Shown one piece after another: positions 51,394-60,389 of a stretch of 64,000 nt of DNA. Numbering within the stretch: position 1 is the first letter of the stretch; each line of letters starts with the position of its first letter. The translations under genes and the position numbers were made by a program. This DNA is from CAVQGM01 sp963712065 (GTDB lineage Bacteria; Actinomycetota; Acidimicrobiia; Acidimicrobiales; Acidimicrobilacustridaceae): positions 1,178,001-1,242,000 of the forward strand of contig CAVQGM010000002.1 in assembly GCA_963712065.1 (NCBI GenBank), read 5' to 3'. The notes under the pieces were generated by a model. It saw only the letters and a program-made list of their open reading frames with translations, was not told the DNA's origin and ran no database searches.

Positions 51394-52431
51394 TCAACCG
51401 CTCCGGGCGGGAAGACGTCCGGTCTCGCGCAGCCAGGCCTCGGTGCGGCGCATGCCCTCCGCCAGATCGACCTCCGGCCACCAGCCGAGGAGTTCGTGGG
51501 CCTTGGCGTTCGACACCGGCCGGGTCTTGGACAGCATCTCCATCACCCCTCGCCCGAGCTCGGTGTGGGTGCCTCGCACCTTGTGCCCGAGGCGCACGGC
51601 CTCGGCGACGGCGACCGCGACCGCCGTCGGGAGGGTCCGCGGCGGCCCGGTCCGGCCGAGCATCCGGTAGAGGTGGCCGAAGTACTCGCTGGTGGTGACC
51701 GGCTCCTCCCCACCGAGGTGGAAGATCTGCCCGGCTCCCGCGGGCGCGGCGGCAGCGGCGATGATCCCGTCCACCAGGTCCTCCACGTAGACGGCGGTGA
51801 ACAACCCTCGGCCCCGGGCCGGCAGGAGGAACCGGCCCTGTTCGATGGCGGCGAGGGGCTCGAGCACCCAGGGTCGGCAGCCCGGCCCGTAGACGTCCGC
51901 CGGGCGAACGATCGTGACGGCGATGGCGCCCGTGGCGTGGGCCGCCAGCACGACGTGCTCGGCGGCGATCTTGGTGTCGGTGTAGGGGTTGCCGACCGGC
52001 ATGAGTGGCCAGCGCTCGTCGAGCGGTCGGCCCGGCAGGAACCGGGCCACCGCGCCGGTGGCCACCTGCGCGAAGCGGGCGACGCCCATCGTCGAGACGT
52101 GGACGAAGCGTCCGACGCCCGCGGCCGCGGCCGCCTCGAGCACGCGCTGGGTGCCCACGACGTTCACGTGCCAGGCTTCGGCGGGGTCCACGTTGTTGGT
52201 GACGACGGCGGCGGTGTGCACGACCACGTCACACCCCTCGAGACGGTGGGCCCATGGCGTCGGGTCGTCGATGTCGCCGCCGACCACGTCGTTCGCCGCG
52301 TCGGCGGCGACGTCCACACCGGCGACCGCCGCCCCGAGGGCGCGGTACCGCCGAGTGAGCATCCGCCCGACGAAGCCACCGGCACCGGTGACGAAGACCC
52401 GTCGGCCGCGGTGGTCGGGGAGGTCCTTCAC
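51394..52431 (-). CDS. NAD-dependent epimerase/dehydratase (3-beta-HSD-like)
   Basis: 345 residues from GTG 52431, overlapping the TPP-enzyme stop (GTGA). Extended SDR: VFVTGAGGFVGRMLTRRY, HTAAVV, VSTMGVA and NPYTDTKIAAE (YxxxK), with AVTIVRPADVYGPGCRPW and a C-terminal substrate domain ending in GWWPEVDLAEGMRRTEAW. The motif style matches 3-beta-hydroxysteroid dehydrogenase or sugar-nucleotide epimerase relatives. Pairing with a thiamin-diphosphate enzyme hints at a hydroxy-keto-acid or carbohydrate pathway, which is an inference. Confidence 0.85.
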   Translation of the reverse strand: MKDLPDHRGRRVFVTGAGGFVGRMLTRRYRALGAAVAGVDVAADAANDVVGGDIDDPTPWAHRLEGCDVVVHTAAVVTNNVDPAEAWHVNVVGTQRVLEAAAAAGVGRFVHVSTMGVARFAQVATGAVARFLPGRPLDERWPLMPVGNPYTDTKIAAEHVVLAAHATGAIAVTIVRPADVYGPGCRPWVLEPLAAIEQGRFLLPARGRGLFTAVYVEDLVDGIIAAAAAPAGAGQIFHLGGEEPVTTSEYFGHLYRMLGRTGPPRTLPTAVAVAVAEAVRLGHKVRGTHTELGRGVMEMLSKTRPVSNAKAHELLGWWPEVDLAEGMRRTEAWLRETGRLPARSG

Positions 52432-54149
52432 AGGCTCCGGGCGTACTGGAACTGCTCGTAGCCGATCGCGTCGACGTTGAGGTCGGGATCGACCTGCACG
52501 TGGATCACCGCTGGCCGGCCCGACGCCCGCCCCCGCTCGATGGCCGGCACGAGCTCGTCGATGCCGGTGACCAGCTCGCCGTGGCACCCCATCGCCTCGG
52601 CGACGAGGTCGTAGCGGACCTCGCCGATGTCGGTGCCCTGGTACCGCTCCACGGGCACGCCCTTCATCCGATGCGCACTGCGCTCCATCCCCCAGCCACC
52701 ATCCACCGCGACGACGCACACCACGGGCGCACCGGCGCGTCGGGCGGTCTCGAGCTCCATCACGTTGAACCCGAACGCGCCGTCGCCGCTGACCAGGTAG
52801 ACGGTGCGTTCGGGCGCCGCGAGCTGGGCCCCGATGGCGAAGGGCAGCCCCGTACCGAGATAGCCCATCTGCACGGAGTAGAGGAACGAGTCCGGTTGGT
52901 AGATCGGGTTCAGCGCCACGGTCCACAGGGTGGTGTTGCCGCCGTCGACGACGGTGACGGCGTCACGGGCGAACGCCTCCCGCACGGCCATCACCATCTG
53001 ACCGGGGTTGACCCCGACTCGTCCCTCGGCGAGGACGTGGGGCGCGGCGTTCGCCACCGTCTCGTCGTGCATCGCGGCGTACCGGTCCTGGTCGGGCATC
53101 GTCGGACGTGGCCCGCACCGCTCCCGCACGGCGTCCAGCAGGGCGGCGAGCGCGGCTCGGGCATCGGCGACGATCGGCAGGTCGACGGGTCGGTTCAGCC
53201 CGATCGACAGCGGGTCGACGTCGATCTGGATGGTCCGCTGCCGGCCGGGGTCCCCCCACGCGGGCGGCATCCCCCAGCCGTCGTACTCGCCGAGGCGCGC
53301 GCCGACCACGAGCACCACGTCGGCGTCGCTGCGCACCTCCCGCGTCGTGCGCATGTCGAACAGGTGGAAGTAGTGGGGATGATCCTCGGGAACGACCCCG
53401 CGTGCGCCGAGGCTCGTGCTCATCCCCGCCGCCAGATGGTCACCGAGAGCCACGAGCTCTCGGGACGCCTCGGCCCAGAGCACCCCTTTGCCGGCGAAGA
53501 GGAACGGCCGCTCGGACCCTGCGAGCCAGTCGGCGGCCAGGGCGAGGGCGGCGGGGTCCCCCGCCCCCACGTCCACCACCCGGTTGCGCTCGGCGGTCGT
53601 CACCCGCAGCGCACCGGCATCGACCACCTCGGACAGCATCTCGTCCGGGATGGCGAGGAACGCGGGGCCGGGCCGTCCTCGCAGCGCCGCCCGGAACGCC
53701 GCCCGGACCAGCTCGGGCAGGCGGTCGGCCCGGCTCACCAACGCCGAGAAGGTCGTGATCGGCCGGGCCATCTCGACCAGGTCGGTCGCCTGCCAGGCGC
53801 CGCCACGATCGGGTTGGGTCGTCGCGCTGCGTCGGGTGCAGGCGATGGCGATCACCGGATGGCCTTCGGCGTGGGCACTCGTGAGCCCGGCCAGCATGTT
53901 GGCGCCGCCGGGCCCCGGGTTCCCGATCACCACCGCCGGGCGATGGGTGAGGCGGGCGTAGCCCTCGGCGATGTGGGTGGCTGCCTCCTCGTGGTGGGTG
54001 TTGACGTAGCGGATCCCGTAGTCGGGCGTGTGCACGACGAAGGGGATGTGGGCACCGTCGACGACGCCGCACATGAAGTCCACACCCTCGGCACGGAGGC
54101 AGCGCACGAGCAGCTCCCCGACCGTCACCTCGTCCCCCGGAGACGTCAT
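52428..54149 (-). CDS. thiamin-diphosphate-dependent enzyme (acetolactate-synthase-like)
   Basis: 573 residues. Three-domain ThDP architecture: N-terminal Pyr domain with VTVGELLVRCLRAEGVDFMCGV, the catalytic Glu in NTHHEEAATHIAEGYAR and GNPGPGGANMLAGL; a central domain (ERPFLFAGKGVLW, ADVVLVVGARLGEYDGW); and a C-terminal PP domain with the cofactor motif GDGAFGFNVMELETA. It condenses or decarboxylates 2-keto acids; relatives include acetolactate synthase, glyoxylate carboligase and benzoylformate decarboxylase. A small regulatory subunit gene is absent, so a catabolic rather than branched-chain role is more likely. It overlaps the epimerase gene. Confidence 0.87.
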   Translation of the reverse strand: MTSPGDEVTVGELLVRCLRAEGVDFMCGVVDGAHIPFVVHTPDYGIRYVNTHHEEAATHIAEGYARLTHRPAVVIGNPGPGGANMLAGLTSAHAEGHPVIAIACTRRSATTQPDRGGAWQATDLVEMARPITTFSALVSRADRLPELVRAAFRAALRGRPGPAFLAIPDEMLSEVVDAGALRVTTAERNRVVDVGAGDPAALALAADWLAGSERPFLFAGKGVLWAEASRELVALGDHLAAGMSTSLGARGVVPEDHPHYFHLFDMRTTREVRSDADVVLVVGARLGEYDGWGMPPAWGDPGRQRTIQIDVDPLSIGLNRPVDLPIVADARAALAALLDAVRERCGPRPTMPDQDRYAAMHDETVANAAPHVLAEGRVGVNPGQMVMAVREAFARDAVTVVDGGNTTLWTVALNPIYQPDSFLYSVQMGYLGTGLPFAIGAQLAAPERTVYLVSGDGAFGFNVMELETARRAGAPVVCVVAVDGGWGMERSAHRMKGVPVERYQGTDIGEVRYDLVAEAMGCHGELVTGIDELVPAIERGRASGRPAVIHVQVDPDLNVDAIGYEQFQYARSL

Positions 54150-54194
54150 CGCGCGAGTATCCGGGTCGCCCGAGCCCGGCCCCAGGGGCCAAGG

Positions 54195-55031
54195 TCACCT
54201 CTCGGTGGCGTGGGCTTCCCGCAGGGCCCGTCGCACGATGCGGTCGGCCAGGGCCTGCGAGGCCCGTTCGGGCAGGAGACGGGTCAGCCGCGCGGTGCGG
54301 CGGGCCCGTCGACCGGGGATGACCGTGAAGCGGCCACGGGCCAGCCCGTCGAGCATCTCCCGGCAGGCCTCGTCGAGGGGCAGGGTGCCGGCGACGTCCT
54401 TGAGGGCCCGCGTCGCCGGGTGCATGGTGGTGGCGTACTGCTCGACCATCGGCGTCATGATCTCGGGCGGGCAGATCACCGAGACACCGATCCCGCGCTC
54501 GGCGTACTCGAGCCGCAGCACCCGGGCCAGTCCGATCACCCCGGCCTTGGACGACGCGTAGGCGGCGTAGGTGTAGCCGCCGGTGATCCCGGCGAGGGAT
54601 GCGACGAGCGCCAGCCTCGCCCCGGCATCCATGTGCGGCAGCACGGCGGCGGCGAGGTTGCGGCTCCCCACCAGGTTGACCCGCACGGTCCGCTCGAAGT
54701 CCTCGAGCGTGGCGACGTCGAACCGGGCGTTGGTGCTGATCCCCGCGCTGTTGACCGCCAGACGCGGTCGACCGATCTCGGCGACCGCGTCGGCCACCGC
54801 GACGGACGTCGCGACGGCGTCGGTGACGTCGACCACGCGGTCGACGACCCGCTGCCTCGGCCGGCGCCGCGCGGCGCGCATCTCGGCGAGAGCCTCGTCG
54901 GGCAGCGCACGGTCGAACACCGCGAGATCGGCACCCTCGGCGGCGAGCATCGTCGCCAGGCGACGACCGATCCCACTCCCCGCCCCGGTCACGAACGCGG
55001 TCGCCCATCCGGAGCTGTGCGTCGAGCCCAC
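54195..55031 (-). CDS. short-chain dehydrogenase/reductase
   Basis: 278 residues from GTG 55031, with GAGGAGG 7 bases upstream. Motifs: FVTGAGSGIGRRLATML, NSAGISTNARFD, VASLAG (Ser), YASSKAGVIG (Tyr/Lys) and CPPEIMTPMVE. The C-terminus is arginine rich (RRARRTARLTRLLPE). It could act in the same catabolic route as the neighbouring oxidoreductases. It is separated by 45 bases from the TPP gene and by 121 bases from the SRPBCC gene upstream. Confidence 0.88.
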   Translation of the reverse strand: MGSTHSSGWATAFVTGAGSGIGRRLATMLAAEGADLAVFDRALPDEALAEMRAARRRPRQRVVDRVVDVTDAVATSVAVADAVAEIGRPRLAVNSAGISTNARFDVATLEDFERTVRVNLVGSRNLAAAVLPHMDAGARLALVASLAGITGGYTYAAYASSKAGVIGLARVLRLEYAERGIGVSVICPPEIMTPMVEQYATTMHPATRALKDVAGTLPLDEACREMLDGLARGRFTVIPGRRARRTARLTRLLPERASQALADRIVRRALREAHATER

Positions 55032-55152
55032 TCGCCGTCCTCCTCGCCGTCCGGTCGTCACCGTCGAGGCTCGACGGTACGGCGTGGCGGAGCCCCTGCC
55101 CAGAGGGGAGCTCGACGAGGAACGGCGCCTCGGGGTGCCGGGACGTGATCGG

Positions 55153-55578
55153 TCAGGCGCGCATCGACTCGGCGGCGCGCTTGAACCCCTCGTTCTCGGT
55201 GGTGATGGTGCGCAGCAGCCGTCGGCCGAGGAGCCGGCCGAGCACACCTGACCCCCGCCCGGTCAGCTCGAGCGTCAGGGTGTTGCGACACCCGGCGTCG
55301 AGGGGCGTGACCTCGTGGATGCCCTCGGTCCGGATGCCGAACACCTCGGCCTCCCACGAGAACCGGCGCCCGGGCTCGAAGGTGGTGACCGTCCACACCG
55401 TCGGACGCTGACCGGGCTGCTCGAGCCGGGCTCGGCTGCCCACGCCCATCGGGCCGCCGTCGAGACGCTCGACGCTGGTGACGGTGGGGGTCGTGGCCGG
55501 CCAGCTCTCGACGTCCTCGGTGAGGCGCCAGACGGTGTCGGCGGGGGCATCGATGTCGATGACGTGCCGGATCCTCAT
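55153..55578 (-). CDS. SRPBCC family protein (polyketide cyclase/dehydrase-like)
   Basis: 141 residues from ATG 55578. The START-like fold is shown by IRHVIDIDAPADTVWRLTEDVESWPATTPTV and the C-terminal helix TTENEGFKRAAESM. A -10-like TACATT (55585-55590 on the minus strand) ends 6 bases before the ATG, so the transcript is probably leaderless, and it overlaps a perfect palindrome. The gene is therefore likely controlled by a repressor not obvious among its immediate neighbours. Confidence 0.85.
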   Translation of the reverse strand: MRIRHVIDIDAPADTVWRLTEDVESWPATTPTVTSVERLDGGPMGVGSRARLEQPGQRPTVWTVTTFEPGRRFSWEAEVFGIRTEGIHEVTPLDAGCRNTLTLELTGRGSGVLGRLLGRRLLRTITTENEGFKRAAESMRA

Positions 55579-55585
55579 CCGGTAA

Positions 55586-55603
55586 ATGTACCAACTGGTA
55601 CAT
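55586..55603. promoter_or_regulatory. 18-bp palindromic operator over the SRPBCC promoter
   Basis: ATGTACCA-AC-TGGTACAT, with perfect 8-bp arms, in GC-rich surroundings. Its downstream arm contains the -10 box of the SRPBCC gene, and binding would block transcription. No regulator gene is within several kilobases. Confidence 0.75.
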
Positions 55604-55681
55604 CCTCGCCATGTGGGAGCACTGGCTCGGCGACCGGCCGATGCGCTGACCTACGGCGCCGCCGGCCGCGCCGAGGGATGC

Positions 55682-56503
55682 TCAGCGACCCTCGAACCGG
55701 GGCTCGCGCCCCTCCATGTAGGCGGTGATGCCCTCGCGGAAGTCGTGGGTGGCGAACAGCTCCATGGTCACCGCCAGCACCTTCTTGCTGTGGGGCACGA
55801 ACGGTTCGCTCATTCCCTCGCGGAACAGGCGCTTCATGGCGGTGATGGCGAGCGGGGCGTTGGCAGCGATCTCGAGCGCCCACGACCGGCCGGTGTCGAC
55901 CAGGGCGACGTCGTCGACGACCTCGTCGAGGAGGCCGATCTCCTTGGCCTCGTCGGCGTCGAGGTCGCGGCCGAGCATGGCGACGCGACACGCCGTCGAC
56001 CAACCGAGGAGTCGGGGCAGGTACCACGTGCCGCCGCTCTCGGGCACCACTCCCCGCTTGGCGAAGCCCGGCAGGAGACGGGTCGAGGTCGACCCGATGC
56101 GCAGGTCGCAGCCCAGGGCGAGGTCGAGCCCGTAGCCGGCGGCCGCCCCGTTGATCACCCCGATGACCGGGCTGTCCATCTCGTGCAGCACCGTCGTCGG
56201 CAGCTCACCCATGTCGACCCCGTCGAGGTCGAACGAGCCCGACGACGAGCCGATCCCCTTCCCCGCCGCCGCCTCCTTGAGGTCGAGGCCGGAGCAGAAG
56301 CCCTTGCCGGCGCCGGTGAGCAGCACGCAGCGCACCTCGGGGTCGGCCTCGACGGCGACCAGCGCCGCGGTGAGCTGGCTCAGCATTCGGGCGGTGATGG
56401 CGTTGCGGCGATGCGGTCGGTTGAGGGTGATCCAGGCGATCCCGTCGGCAACCTCGGAGAGGACCTCGGGCTGATCGTCGGCGGTGTTCGTGGCGTCGCT
56501 CAT
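55682..56503 (-). CDS. enoyl-CoA hydratase/isomerase (crotonase family)
   Basis: 273 residues from ATG 56503, overlapping the monooxygenase stop (ATGA). Crotonase signatures: WITLNRPHRRNAIT, LLTGAGKGFCSGLDLKE (oxyanion Gly), VIGVINGAAAGYGLDLALGCDLRIG and KRGVVPESGGTWYLPRLLG with Glu at the catalytic acid position. It hydrates or isomerises enoyl-CoA thioesters in beta-oxidation or ring degradation. Operon partners are a Baeyer-Villiger monooxygenase and an SDR, so it probably serves ketone or cyclic-compound breakdown. Confidence 0.9.
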   Translation of the reverse strand: MSDATNTADDQPEVLSEVADGIAWITLNRPHRRNAITARMLSQLTAALVAVEADPEVRCVLLTGAGKGFCSGLDLKEAAAGKGIGSSSGSFDLDGVDMGELPTTVLHEMDSPVIGVINGAAAGYGLDLALGCDLRIGSTSTRLLPGFAKRGVVPESGGTWYLPRLLGWSTACRVAMLGRDLDADEAKEIGLLDEVVDDVALVDTGRSWALEIAANAPLAITAMKRLFREGMSEPFVPHSKKVLAVTMELFATHDFREGITAYMEGREPRFEGR

Positions 56504-58314
56504 CGACTCCTCGTCCCCGACGGCACTCGGAACTCCAGGCCCTCGAACTGCCCGGAGCGCCGCCACCGGTCGATGTAGTGGAAGTAGGCGACGGGCCCCT
56601 GCGGGTAGCCGCTGGCGTTCAGCCGCTCGCGCGGCCCGATCGGCCGGCCCTCGTTGTTGTAGTAGCCGGGCGTGCAGTCCGCGTTCCCGAGGAACGAGCC
56701 CTCGTTGGCCACGAGCATCTCGACCCATTCCTGCTCGGCCTCCGCGGTGACCTCGACCTCCTCGGCGCCGACCTCGAGGGCGTGGGCGACGATGCAGGCG
56801 ACCGTGGTGCCCGCCTCGGTGAGGTTGTGGGTGACGTTGGAGATCAGGTTGCCGCCCTGCCCCAGCCCGACGATGAACAGGTTTGGGAACCCGTGCACGT
56901 GCATGCCGTGCTTGGAGCGCATGCCGTCGGCCCAGCACTCCGTGAGGGTGCGGCCGCCCCGGCCGGACGTCTCGTAGCCGGCCCGCCGGGCGTAGTCGGT
57001 GCCGACCTCGAAGCCCGAGGCGAACACCAGGCAGTCGAGGTCGTAGTGCTCCCCGGCGACGACCACGCCGGTCTCGTCGATGCGCTCGACCCCCTTGCCG
57101 TCGGTGTCGACCAGGTGGACGTTGGGCCGGTTGTAGGCCTGCAGGTACTCGTCGTGGAAGCACGGCCGCTTGCACAGCTGGCGGTACCAGGGCTTCAGGG
57201 CCTCGGCCGTGGCCGGATCGTCGACCACGGCGTCGACCCGCGCCCGGATCTCCTCCATCTTCTCGTCGTCGCTGTCCTCGTAGGCCCGGAGGAGGCTCGC
57301 GGGGGTGACCTCGCCGCCGGAGGACATGGCCTGCACGATCCGGTCGCGGATGCGACGGGCGATGTCGGTCCACCCGTCCTGCACCAGGTCCTCGTCGGCG
57401 AAGCCGAGGGTCTGGAGGGTGGCGAAGTTGAGGAGCCACTCCTGTTGCCAGCCCGGCTGCAGGGCGGCGAACTCGTCGGGGTCGATGGGATGGTTGTTGC
57501 GCACGTCGATCGCCGAGGGCGTGCGCTGGAAGACGTAGAGCTCCCCGGCGTCGCGCGCCAGGTGCGGGATGCACTGCACGGCAGTGGCACCGGTGCCGAT
57601 GATGCCGACCCGCTTGTCGGCGAGGCCCGTCATCGGGGCGCCCTCGGCGTCGCCCCCGGTGTAGCCGTAGTCCCACCGGCTGGTGTGGAACGTGTGGCCG
57701 GCGAACGATTCGATGCCGGGGATGCCCGGGAGCTTGGGCCGGTGCAGCGGCCCGGTGCCCATGGCCACGAACCGGGCCCGCACCTCGTCGCCCCGGTCGG
57801 TGCGGATGCGCCACCGGGAGATGGCGTCGTCCCAGGCCAGGCTGGTGACCTGCGTCGAGAACAGGGCGTTGTCGTAGAGGCCGAACTGCTCGGCGATGTG
57901 GCGGGCGTGGCCGAAGATCTCCGGGGCGTACACGTACTTCTGACTGGGCCTGTGCCCGGTCTCCTCGAGCAGTGGCAGGTAGACCATCGCCGCGGTGTCG
58001 CACATCGCCCCGGGGTACCGGTTCCAGTACCACGCACCGCCGACGTCGCCGCCGCCTTCGATGATGCGGACGTCGTCCACCCCCGCCTGCTTCAGCCGGG
58101 CACCGGTGGCCAGCCCGGCGAAGCCCCCGCCGATGATCGCCACCGACACCTCGTCGAACACCGGGTCGCGCTCGACGCGCTCGACGTAGGGGTCGTCGAG
58201 CAGGTGGGCGAACCGGCCGGTGGGCTGCAGGTACTGGTCGTTGCCGTCCGGCCGCAGCCGCTTGTCGCGCTCCTCGCGGTACCTGGCCCGCAGCGCCTCG
58301 TGGTCGATGCTCAT
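56500..58314 (-). CDS. flavin-containing Baeyer-Villiger monooxygenase
   Basis: 604 residues from ATG 58314, preferred over GTG 58347 because of GAGG 8 bases upstream and the family N-terminus ALRARYREERDKRLRPDGNDQY. Features: FAD Rossmann motif VAIIGGGFAGLATG, the Baeyer-Villiger fingerprint FAGHTFHTSRWDY (FxGxxxHxxxW), NADP motif VGIIGTGATAVQ, and FASGFEVGTDY. The enzyme inserts oxygen beside a ketone to give an ester or lactone, using NADPH and O2. With the SDR upstream (alcohol to ketone) and the crotonase downstream, it fits degradation of a cyclic or terpenoid ketone. Confidence 0.92.
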   Translation of the reverse strand: MSIDHEALRARYREERDKRLRPDGNDQYLQPTGRFAHLLDDPYVERVERDPVFDEVSVAIIGGGFAGLATGARLKQAGVDDVRIIEGGGDVGGAWYWNRYPGAMCDTAAMVYLPLLEETGHRPSQKYVYAPEIFGHARHIAEQFGLYDNALFSTQVTSLAWDDAISRWRIRTDRGDEVRARFVAMGTGPLHRPKLPGIPGIESFAGHTFHTSRWDYGYTGGDAEGAPMTGLADKRVGIIGTGATAVQCIPHLARDAGELYVFQRTPSAIDVRNNHPIDPDEFAALQPGWQQEWLLNFATLQTLGFADEDLVQDGWTDIARRIRDRIVQAMSSGGEVTPASLLRAYEDSDDEKMEEIRARVDAVVDDPATAEALKPWYRQLCKRPCFHDEYLQAYNRPNVHLVDTDGKGVERIDETGVVVAGEHYDLDCLVFASGFEVGTDYARRAGYETSGRGGRTLTECWADGMRSKHGMHVHGFPNLFIVGLGQGGNLISNVTHNLTEAGTTVACIVAHALEVGAEEVEVTAEAEQEWVEMLVANEGSFLGNADCTPGYYNNEGRPIGPRERLNASGYPQGPVAYFHYIDRWRRSGQFEGLEFRVPSGTRSR

Positions 58315-58336
58315 CTGCTCGTCCTCGATCGCACCA

Positions 58337-59149
58337 TCATCGCTCACCCGCGGTCGGTTCGAGCGGGAGCACGGGCACGGCGATGGCCGGGCTCTCGGTG
58401 CCGCCGTCGATCTCGAACACCTTCCCCGTCACCCACGACGAGGCATCCGAGACGAGGTAGACGACCGCGCAGGCGATGTCCTCGGGCTCGCCCGGCCGGT
58501 GCATGGGCGTGCCGGCGAGGAACTGCCGGCGGAGATCGTCGTCGGTGAGGACGATCTCGAGCGACCGGGTGGCGACCCCGCCCACGTCGATGGCGTTGAG
58601 TCGCACCCGGGGCGCCAACTCGGGGGCCATGTTGCGGGTGAGCCGATCGAGCGCCGCCTTGGCCGTGCCGTAGGCGGCGAAGCTCGTCTGGGTCATGCTC
58701 GCCGAGCGGGACGAGATGTTCACCACCGCACCCCGACCCACGGTGTCGACCATCTGCCGGGCGGCCAGCTTGGTGAGGGTGAACGGCGCCGTGACGTTGA
58801 AGTGGAACGTGCGCTCGAGGAAGCCCTGGCTCGTGTCCATGGCGGCTCGGGGCATGGCACCGCCGGCGTTGTTGACGGCGATGTCGAGCCGACCGAACTC
58901 GGCGACGGTGGCGGCCACCAGGTGCTCGAGCTGAGCCTCCTCGGTGACGTCGGTGGGCACGACGAGGGCCCGACGCCCGACCGCCTCCACCCGGGCGGCC
59001 ACCTCCCGGAGGTCGGCCTCGGTGCGGGCGGCGAGCGCGACGTCGGCACCCGCCTCGGCCAGCCCGACGGCGATGCCGCGCCCGATGCCCAGCCCGGCAC
59101 CGGTGACGATGGCGACGCGGTCGTCGAGACGGAACCGGTCGAGGATCAT
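58337..59149 (-). CDS. short-chain dehydrogenase/reductase
   Basis: 270 residues from ATG 59149, after a G-rich GGGAGGGG ribosome site. Motifs: IVTGAGLGIGRGIAVGL, NNAGGAMPRAAM, VNISSRSAS (Ser), YGTAKAALD (Tyr/Lys) and the C-terminal ITGK-type segment SSWVTGKVFEIDGG. A classical-type SDR probably forming the ketone for the downstream Baeyer-Villiger monooxygenase. Its end overlaps, or nearly overlaps, the following gene. Confidence 0.9.
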   Translation of the reverse strand: MILDRFRLDDRVAIVTGAGLGIGRGIAVGLAEAGADVALAARTEADLREVAARVEAVGRRALVVPTDVTEEAQLEHLVAATVAEFGRLDIAVNNAGGAMPRAAMDTSQGFLERTFHFNVTAPFTLTKLAARQMVDTVGRGAVVNISSRSASMTQTSFAAYGTAKAALDRLTRNMAPELAPRVRLNAIDVGGVATRSLEIVLTDDDLRRQFLAGTPMHRPGEPEDIACAVVYLVSDASSWVTGKVFEIDGGTESPAIAVPVLPLEPTAGER

Positions 59150-60218
59150 CCCCGCCCCCCTCCCGGCCGAGGCCCGGCGCGGCGCGGCCGGCGACGAGGG
59201 GCATCTCGAGGTAGGTCTTCAGGCCGGGATCGGCCTCCACCACGTAGGGCACCGCGTTCACGACGTGCATGGCCGTGGCCACGATCCCGGGGTTGCGCTC
59301 GAGGCCGGCCTCGATCGAGGCGGGGTGCAGCTTCTTGAAGACCGTGAGGCAGCCGGGGTCGCCGGTGATCTCGACCTCGAACCGCTCGCCGTCGGGGCCG
59401 AACTCCCAGGCCGGGTCGAGGTGCTCGTCGCCCATGAGCCAGTTCACCGCCGCGGTCACCACCGGCTCGCCGCGCACGGTGCCCTCCCAGCGGAACCGCT
59501 GGGCGGCGACCAGGCCCGGTTCGATCGGCCCGATGGGCGAGTCGATCGCCTCGGTGGCCACCGCCATCTCGTGGGTGGTGCGCAGCTCGGGATCGAGGGC
59601 GAAGCCGAGCTCGTCGGCGACCATCCACACCGACTGGCGGAAGCCGGCGCCGAGGGCGTCGGCCATGATGCTCGTGCGGGCCTCCTCGGGCGTCTTGCCG
59701 AACAGCATCCAGTCCCGGATCACGTCGGGGGCCCCATAGGTGCGGATGTCGGAGAACTCCTCGGCCCGCACGTGGGTGACCGAGCCCGACAACGCCGAGA
59801 TCATCAGCGGGAACCGCTCGGTGATGCCGCCGGGGTGGATGCCGGTGCCGTGCAGGGTGACCCCGGCGTTGCGGGCGATGGCGTCGAACCGGTCCCGCTC
59901 GGGCGCCGGCGGGTAGAACCACCCGAGCGGCGTCACCACGTTCTTCCCCGACTCGAGGATGCGGGCGACCACCTTCGGGTCGGCCATGAGCGGGCTGTAG
60001 GTCACGCAGTCGGCGTCGAGGGCCAGCAGGGCGTCGACGTCGCGCGTGGCGGTGACGCCGATCGGGTCACCGCCGATCAGCGTGCCGACGTCCTGGCCGT
60101 CCTTGGCCTCGCCGTGCACCCAGCACCCGACCACCTCCAGGTCGGGATGGGCCAGCATCCCCTCGATCGCGGCCCGCCCGACGCCGCCGGTCGCCCACTG
60201 GATCACCCGATAGCCCAC
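59146..60218 (-). pseudogene. dihydrodipicolinate-reductase-like (NAD(P)H-dependent) protein, end probably shifted by one base
   Basis: Start GTG 60218 (GGGGGAG 5 bases upstream) or 60224. The N-terminus YRVIQWATGGVGRAAIEGML is a Rossmann motif, then VTPLGWFYPP, LHGTGIHPGGITERFPLM and a central domain of the family seen beside SDR and monooxygenase genes in actinobacteria. Recognisable sequence ends at EMPLVAGRAAPGL (near 59175), after which the frame runs on through the SDR gene in a nonsense frame to 58344. One additional G in the G6 run at about 59156-59161 would give a TGA overlapping the SDR ATG, as expected for this operon. Otherwise the protein would carry a long meaningless tail. Confidence 0.72.
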
Positions 60219-60377
60219 GGCCACTCCCCCCTGACGAGAACGTGTTCCTGTCTAGCCGACCGCGGCCGGAGTCGCGGGCGCCGTCAGCAACCACAGATCC
60301 GAGGGTTTACGACGCCTCATCGCCCGTATGTTCCGGTGATCGGCAGGATCCCACCTGCATCCTCCGGTTTCCGTCGA

Positions 60378-60383
60378 TAGGGT
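60378..60383 (+). promoter_or_regulatory. -10 box TAGGGT of the molybdate operon (leaderless)
   Basis: TAGGGT ends 6 bases before GTG 60390, and no ribosome site is present. It would start the operon of regulator, ModA, ModB and ModC. Confidence 0.5.
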
Positions 60384-60389
60384 GCCGCC

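Noticed and set aside
52500..55148. 882-codon + strand frame over the TPP enzyme and SDR
   Set aside because: Low-complexity shadow of two well-supported minus-strand genes with intact active-site motifs.
58344..59175. C-terminal continuation of the dihydrodipicolinate-reductase-like frame through the SDR gene
   Set aside because: The extension is an arginine-rich nonsense reading of the SDR gene; one base in the G run at 59156-59161 explains it better.
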